Positions 58,192 to 64,000 of a stretch of DNA of 64,000 nucleotides are shown here, piece after piece; the first letter of the stretch is position 1; each line of letters opens with the position of its first letter. The position numbers and the translations under genes were made by a program. Origin of the DNA: Neopestalotiopsis rosae (Eukaryota; Ascomycota; Sordariomycetes; Amphisphaeriales; Sporocadaceae); NCBI GenBank assembly GCA_023078685.1, contig JALGAS010000001.1, positions 4,030,001 to 4,094,000 on the forward strand. Reading direction: 5' to 3'. The notes beneath the pieces were generated by a model, which saw only the letters and a program-made list of their open reading frames with translations, did not search any database and was not told where the DNA came from.

Positions 58192-60742
58192 ATGGCGCCG
58201 ACCGATGCGCTGTCGGCGCCCGGAGCCGTCTCATACTCGTCAGACAACTTGGTAGTCGGAGACGGAACATGGGACTTTACCAAGAATGACTTTTTACTAC
58301 CAAATCTCATGGGCTTGCCCTTTGATACTATGCGGTACAATGGTGAGCCCCTCCTGGACCTCCTCCCCGTCTGTGCACCACAGAGGTATAGGATGGATGA
58401 AACTCGATAACTAACACGACCCTCAATTGCATATAGGCATGGGCAATCGATTCTCGACTATGCCACAATACCACTCGCTCATTTTGGGCCATGGCGTCCT
58501 GGCCGCCATTGTGTTTTTATTCATAATACCGATAGCGGTCATGCTTGCCAGGTTCCATCGAGGAGGTGCACCTGGTAGTGCCATCAGATACCACGCCTAT
58601 CTACAGATCCTCGCTGTTGGTCTCACCACCGTCGTATTCATCTTGGGTTTCTTTGCTGTGGGTCCGAAGCGAAGCCTCACGAATCCGCATCATGGCATTG
58701 GCGTAGCCATATACACACTGATCCTGGTCCAAGCATTGGGCGGCCGTTTCATTCGGCGGATCAACAAGATATCGCTCCGCGTCATGATCCATCAGTGGAC
58801 TGGCAGAACCATTGCTCTCCTCGGCATAGCTCAGGTTCCTCTTGGGCTTACTCTGTATGGATCACCAAAGTATACCTTTATTCTCTTCGCCGTATGGATG
58901 GCGATTTTGCTCATTGTCTACTTCATCCTGAGCTGGCGTCGCGAGAAGCATCTCGACGATATCTATATACATGGTGGTCGATCGGCTCACGGAGGAACCG
59001 AGATCTCTGTCTCAGAGCGGCGCGAAGAGCACAAGAGTCGAGGCTGGCTGGGACCGTTGGCTGCCGGAGCCGGTCTTGCAGCACTTTTCAAGGGCCGGAA
59101 GAATGAGAAAGAGAGAGAACGGAGTCGCAGTCGAAGTCGCAGCCGTAGCCGGTCCCGCGTACGCAATGGAAGCAGGCCACCTGAGGTCATTTCGTCCAGG
59201 CGGGAGTCCCATATCTATTCGGAAAAACCAGATCACTCAGAGTATACCGAAGTGCCTAAACGCAGCGGCTTCATGGATAAATTCCTAGCCTTTGCAGGCA
59301 TTCTCGGTGCAGGTGCCTTTGCCAAGAGACAGCTAGACAAACGAGATGCGACCCGTCGCTACCGTGACGAGGAATACTCTGCGGTCGAAACGGACACGCC
59401 AAGTCGAAGGAGTAGGCCAGGTCGCTACCCCAGATCCGGATATTCAGAAAGTGAATTCACCGAGTCCATGACAGATCTTGGACGGGACGGAAGAAGCAGG
59501 AGACATAGCACACATCTTCCTGGACCCGGTGGCCGCATGGCTCACGCTGACGCTCGCTCTCATCGGCCGACAGATTCCAGGATCGACAGTTTCTTCAGCT
59601 CGGATTATTCATCTTATGTGAGCCCATCACGGAGGGCAAAAGATGAACGAGAAGAAAGTGGGGCCGGAAAGGGCATCTTGGCTGGTCTGGGATTGGGTTG
59701 GCTAGCGGCCAAGATGAAAGGCAAAAAGGGCAGAGAAGTCGAAGAGCAACGGAGATACGAAGAGGAGCGACGCAGCGGTCACCATGGCTCGCGGCTGACC
59801 GGAGATGGATATGGATCGCCTAGAAGGGCGTCCTATCGCAGACAGTCACGTCCCGCGGGAACCATGACCACCATGACTGGCGATTCAGATTACTCCTCGG
59901 TTGAGCCGCGTCCAACAGGCACCAGTACCCTAGGGCCGCCCATGCCTCCGCTGGGACCTGCAGGTCACGGTCCTGTTCCAGTCAGACCAGTTGCAGGAGA
60001 ATCATTTTCACGACACGACTCCATCACCGCTCCGGTGGATATGCCCCTGATTCCGGACGATACCCACGGACACGGTATCCTCCACCGATCCGACTCGGGC
60101 AGTGGAAGTTACATGTCTGCAGGTGGTCGCCCGCAGCGCCGCGACTCGTCTCGTCGCAGACGTGCTGGTGAGAATGCGGCAGCGCAAGCGGCTGCATCAG
60201 CCAGCGTTCTTGCCGCAGAGACAGAAGCGGATCGACGCCGTCGTGACCACTCTCGTGCTCCAAGCCAGCCCGTGAGCGTCAAGGTCAAATACCATGATGA
60301 TCGTGACCGGAATATCACGCTACGGCGTCTCACAGAGGAAGAAGCCGCGCGCGAGCAACGACGACGCCGCCGCCGCTCCAACTCGGCTAGTAGCCTCAGC
60401 GACTCCGACATTGCCGGGAGCGCAGGTCGACGCCGTTATCGTCGGGACTCGAGCGCGAGAAGGACGGGCGATGAGCTAAGTGGAGAGCCTCTATCGCCCC
60501 CAGCGCCGGCATTTGCAGGAGGAAGAAGACCAGCGGCACCCATGACTCCTATGCATGGCGCCCCAACAGTATCCAGTATCGACACTCCTCCGGGGACTCA
60601 TGACACGTTTAGCGCAATGAGCCCATCGCCAAGCGGAGCTGCTGGCACGGACATGGGTACTGCTTCGGCTGCGGATCGCCGTAGACGGCGGAGGCTGGAA
60701 CGAAGGGATCAAAGACCATCGGCAACCGTAGAATTCACATAG
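58192..60742 (+). CDS. Cytochrome b561-like membrane protein with long disordered Arg/Ser-rich tail
   Basis: Two exons, 58192-58342 and 58437-60742, give 818 aa. The 94-bp intron is phase 1 (GTGAGC donor, CTAAC branch, ATATAG acceptor). Residues about 55-240 have five hydrophobic spans with His in the positions expected of a b561 fold: SLILGHGVLAAI, AIRYHAYLQIL, NPHHGIGVAIY and RVMIHQWTGR. Cytochrome b561 proteins hold two hemes and move electrons across membranes. No DOMON domain precedes it here; the N-terminal 50 residues are soluble-looking. From about residue 245 to the end the protein is charged and disordered, with an RS-dipeptide run (ERSRSRSRSRSRSRSRVR), short Gly/Ala-rich helices (LGPLAAGAGLAALFKG, GILAGLGLGWLAAKMKG) and a poly-Arg RRRRRR-type end. 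The start is the first ATG after a pyrimidine-rich leader. The tail's role is unknown. The b561 call is by motif and topology. Confidence 0.8.
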
Positions 60743-62495
60743 CCATGGCTCGCTATGGAGAGGTCAAGGGGAAAGGGGGCGGATTCGTGGTAGAGAGACA
60801 GATGGAGACATTCATTGGGCCGGAGTTATGGGCGTTCTGAGAACACGAGTCCGGAAGCAAATGTTTAATGTTGATGAGAAGGCCTCTAGCGAATTTTCTT
60901 TCATGTTACTAAAATTGCATTACACAGCATGACAGCGACAAGTCAAGTATATGACAAACAATAGGAGGTACTTTGAGGATTTGGGATTTGCGGTTGTGTT
61001 TCGTTTTACACATGTTCTGCTCTAGTATATATACCACATGATATTCCTTTCAGGTTTAATAGACGATTGCGCAGGCAACTTTATTGCTACACTTGATCCC
61101 TTGGTTTTGTGAGTGAGGAAGTTTGATCGAGAAAATACATTCTCAACATGACTGGCTGAAAGAGTAGTGTATAATTTGATGTATAATTTGGTGTCCAAAG
61201 GTGCGCTTCAAAATACAAGTCTTTCCTTTCAGTGGATACCGATATTTGCTGGTGTTGATAGTCGAGCGAGGGTTCATATTCAGGGCTCTCTCAATTTACG
61301 ATTGTTCATGTTCAACTTACTTAGGGAAGTTAAATGGACGTGGATGATATGGGTGATTCTTTTATGATAACATTTGGGCCAGGTCTAAGTATTTCACTTT
61401 AGCAAGAGTCTCATTATGTATTTGAATTGAATGCAGCGATGCATTGTCCCTTTGAGTAGAAGAGGAAGTGCTGCCAGATTATGGGCATTATCACAGGTAT
61501 GATGGTGTCTCAGCTTTTATCTAGGGAAGTACAAAAATAACCTCAGGTTGTTTGTGATTGGCAAGTGCTCTCTTTGCAGTTCCCTGCCAATTTGTGCTCA
61601 GGCTCTACTGTTTGTTTGGTCAGTGCAGTGCGACCCTGAATATTGATTGGTCCTTTTCTCCTCCCTCTTTTTGGCGCCCTCAGTTTTTTTTTTTTTTTTT
61701 TCTGAGACCCTCCCTCCCCTCCTCCGCGCAAACTTGGACATTGAACCCCAGCAGACAGCTAGCAGCACGCACGCTGCAGCTTGAGGTAGCCCAACCAACC
61801 AGAATTCACCCAGCCAAGCTAAAAAGTTAGGTGACTACTAACTAGGCTGACTTTTCGATACGTCGAGGCCGAGTCCACACTTGACTCTCTTTCGCCCATC
61901 CTGCATCACCACTCTTCCCACACCCACTGCACACTCAAACCTCACGCCCGAAGACATTTTTCTTGTGTCTCTCTACTTCTTCTACTTCTTCTCATCTCTC
62001 TTGGCTGCTCCCCCCCAACCCGCGAAAGAACCATCCTCGCTCACCAATTACATCCTCGTAACCGTTGATCATTCCGATTTCTTTCTCAGGTCAATTGTAG
62101 CGTATCTGCTTCTCGTCCCCGATTCTAACGCGACTGGACATTACTGGGGCGTTTGCTGGCGAAACTTGGTTCGGAAAAGGTAAGGAGCTCACTAACGGTG
62201 CAATCCCGATCTCGCATTCCTTCCAGACAGACCCTGCAGCTTCGTCGCGCAACGCAACAACGCAAACGCACGAACGCAACGAAGAACACCTAGGGTTATA
62301 ACAAATCCATCTGTCCACTAGATGAACATTGAACCGGCCTAAGCTGCTAACACTTTGCTTCCTTCATAGCAATTGTCTTTGAATTCTTCAATCATCACCG
62401 ACGACTACTAGTCCACGATCGCAACTCACCCATCGATCGTCACTCGCCCTCCCTCCATCTTCCACCACCTTCGTCCACATAATCCATAAACAGCC
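60743..62495. other. Intergenic region and long leader of the NTF2/RRM gene
   Basis: No gene is supported. A T18 run lies at 61684-61701. From about 61850 to 62490 the sequence is C/T-rich, as in long fungal leaders. It includes a possible 5' UTR intron listed separately. Confidence 0.55.
62180..62226 (+). other. Candidate 5' UTR intron of the NTF2/RRM gene
   Basis: A GTAAGG donor, a CTAAC branch motif at about 62192 and a TTCCAG acceptor are spaced over 47 bp in the pyrimidine-rich leader. No coding evidence can confirm it. Confidence 0.4.
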
Positions 62496-64000
62496 ATGGC
62501 AAGCACAAACGGTACGTACGCTCTTTGCATCTTTCCCTTCCTCCCCTCCGCCTACCTATTTACCTAGGTATCTCGCCAATAATCATGAAGCAATTGCTAA
62601 TGCGCAATCTTGCAGGCGCCTCTACCGCACCCGAGCAATCGGGTGGTCCCCAGAGCAACCTCGGCAAGGATGAAGTTGCCTGGTTCTTTGTCGAGCAATA
62701 TTACACCACATTGAGCAAGACGCCCGAGAAGCTTCACGTACGTGCTAGGACCCAAAGGCCCCGCAGACCGCGTCTGTGTCGCCCAATGTGCTAACTCCAC
62801 TCTGCGCAGCTCTTCTACAGCAAGCGATCTCAATTCGTCTACGGCCAGGAAGCTGAGGTTGCCGATGTCTCCGTCGGCAGACAGGTACGTTGGGATGAAT
62901 TCTCCAGCTTGTCCAAGTTGCTTATCAACTAACGTCCTTCACTCAGAACATCCAAGAGCGCATTAAGAGTCTCGACCTCTCGGACAGCTGCAGCAAGGTC
63001 CGCATCTCCAACGTCGACTCCCAGACTTCGTACGACAACATTGTTATCCAAGTCATTGGCGAGACCTCCAACAAGATTGGCGATGACCCCAAGAAGTTCG
63101 TCCAGACTTTTGTTCTTGCCCAGCAGCCGTCGGGTTACTTCGTCTTGAACGACATTCTTCGCTACCTTGATGAGGACAACGAAGAGGAGCAGGGCGAGGC
63201 CGCTGCTCAAGAGCCCGCCGAGGAGGCTTCTGCTCCCGCGCCTGCCACTTCTGCTCCCCCCACCGAGGAGACTCACGAGGAGCCAGTAACCAAGGCTGAG
63301 TCGGTTGTCGAGGAAGCTGCCCCTTCCACGGCTGCCCTCGACGCGGGCGCTATCGATGATAGACTGGAGCAGGTTGCCCGCAACGACACAGTCTCGGTCA
63401 ACGGTGACGCCGCTGCTGAGGCCCCCGCTGAGGCCCCCGCTGCCGCCGAGGAAGAGGTTGCCGCTCCCGTCGAGTCCACCACATCTGCCGATCCGGAGGA
63501 GACTGCCCGCCAGATCGAAGAGGAGGACACCAAGGAGCCGGAGAAGCCTACTGACCCGAGCCCGACTCCCGTTGCTGCCCGCCAACCTCCTGCTCCCCAG
63601 CCCGCTGCTCCCGCTCAGCCGCCGAAGCCCATGACCTGGGCAAGCCGCGCTGCTGCCGCTGCCGGCCCCCCTCGACCCGTCGTCCCCCTCCCTAAGACTG
63701 CAGCTCCCGCCGCCACCCCGGCCACCCAACAGCGACCGGCTGCCCCAGCAGCTTCTGCAGCCTCGAAGCCTGCCGCTTCGCCTGCTCAGTCCACCGAGAC
63801 CCCCGCCGCTGCCGCCACGACCGCTAAGGATGAGTGGCAGACAGCCGGCAGTGACTCGAAACGACACAACCGCCCCCAGTCTGTCTCAATCCCTCAGGCA
63901 GACAAGGATGGCGTCTTGGGCTACGTCAAGTACGTAACAGAGAAGGTCCAGCAGGACGACTTGAAGACAGCTTTGAGCCAGCATGGCGAGGTCACCTATC
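62496..64000 (+). CDS. nxt3: NTF2-domain (and likely RRM) protein of the Nxt3/G3BP/Bre5 type, partial
   Basis: Exons 62496-62511, 62616-62737, 62810-62884 and 62947 onward run off the window after about 421 aa. The introns (104, 72 and 62 bp) carry CTAAT or CTAAC branch motifs. The 16-nt first exon encodes MASTN plus one base. The NTF2-like domain covers about residues 20-140 (VAWFFVEQYYTTLSKTPEKLH, LFYSKRSQFVYG, IQERIKSLDL, FVQTFVLAQQPSGYFVLNDI). A disordered Ala/Pro/Glu-rich linker of about 250 residues follows. The last residues (GVLGYVKYVTEKVQQDDLKTAL) look like the start of an RRM. This two-domain layout is that of G3BP, S. pombe Nxt3 and S. cerevisiae Bre5, which are RNA-binding cofactors of a Ubp3/USP10-type deubiquitinase. 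The C-terminus is outside the window. Confidence 0.9.

Overview
The window is nuclear DNA of a filamentous ascomycete, most likely a Sordariomycete and perhaps Hypocreales. The evidence is short introns (about 47-193 bp) with GT-AG ends and CTAAC/CTGAC/CTAAT branch-point motifs, fungal-specific families (DUF1996, a Ser/Thr-rich GPI protein, fungal Mediator Med15, Whi5/Nrm1), and roughly 1-6 kb intergenic spaces. I cannot fix the genus from sequence alone. I found no rRNA, tRNA, CRISPR or intact transposon. All gene models below were built by joining exons by eye. Every model preserves frame except one, an amidohydrolase with a +1 shift in an A6 run.

Layout from left to right: (1) 1.7-8.0 kb, LAA1/HEATR5-type HEAT-repeat protein (+). 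(2) 10.2-11.1 kb, a Whi5/Nrm1-type G1/S co-repressor (-). (3) 12.2-16.8 kb, Mediator subunit Med15 (-). (4) A 6 kb gene-poor stretch. (5) 22.9-24.5 kb, M18 aspartyl aminopeptidase (+). (6) 26.0-26.9 kb, small GPI-anchored wall protein (-). (7) A second 6 kb gene-poor stretch. (8) 33.0-36.2 kb, tRNA exportin Los1 (+). (9) 37.0-38.8 kb, a PDI-like protein without catalytic cysteines (+). (10) 39.7-41.5 kb, rRNA m5C methyltransferase Rcm1/NSUN5 (-). (11) 42.4-44.0 kb, secreted DUF1996 protein (-). (12) 48.1-51.6 kb, membrane-anchored amidohydrolase (-). (13) 52.6-53.9 kb, CDC123 (-). (14) 54.6-55.2 kb, Cwc21 (+). (15) 55.6-56.9 kb, Fmp32/DUF1640 mitochondrial protein (-). (16) 58.2-60.7 kb, cytochrome b561-like protein with a long basic tail (+). 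(17) 62.5 kb to the window end, NTF2 plus (expected) RRM protein of the Nxt3/G3BP/Bre5 type (+, cut off).

This is mostly a housekeeping neighbourhood (transcription, translation, RNA processing, trafficking, protein turnover), not a metabolite cluster or genomic island. The genes do not form a pathway. The most unusual object is the PDI-like gene at 37.0-38.8 kb. Its thioredoxin active site is replaced by T-A-A-S, the second catalytic domain is absent, the C-terminus is still an ER-retention-like RDEL, and the dead loop is encoded across two 8-nt micro-exons. Other points worth checking are an alternative mitochondrial-looking N-terminus on the aspartyl aminopeptidase, a GC-AG intron in RCM1, a homopolymer frameshift in the amidohydrolase, and CGCGTC sites upstream of the Whi5/Nrm1 gene that could form an MBF feedback loop.
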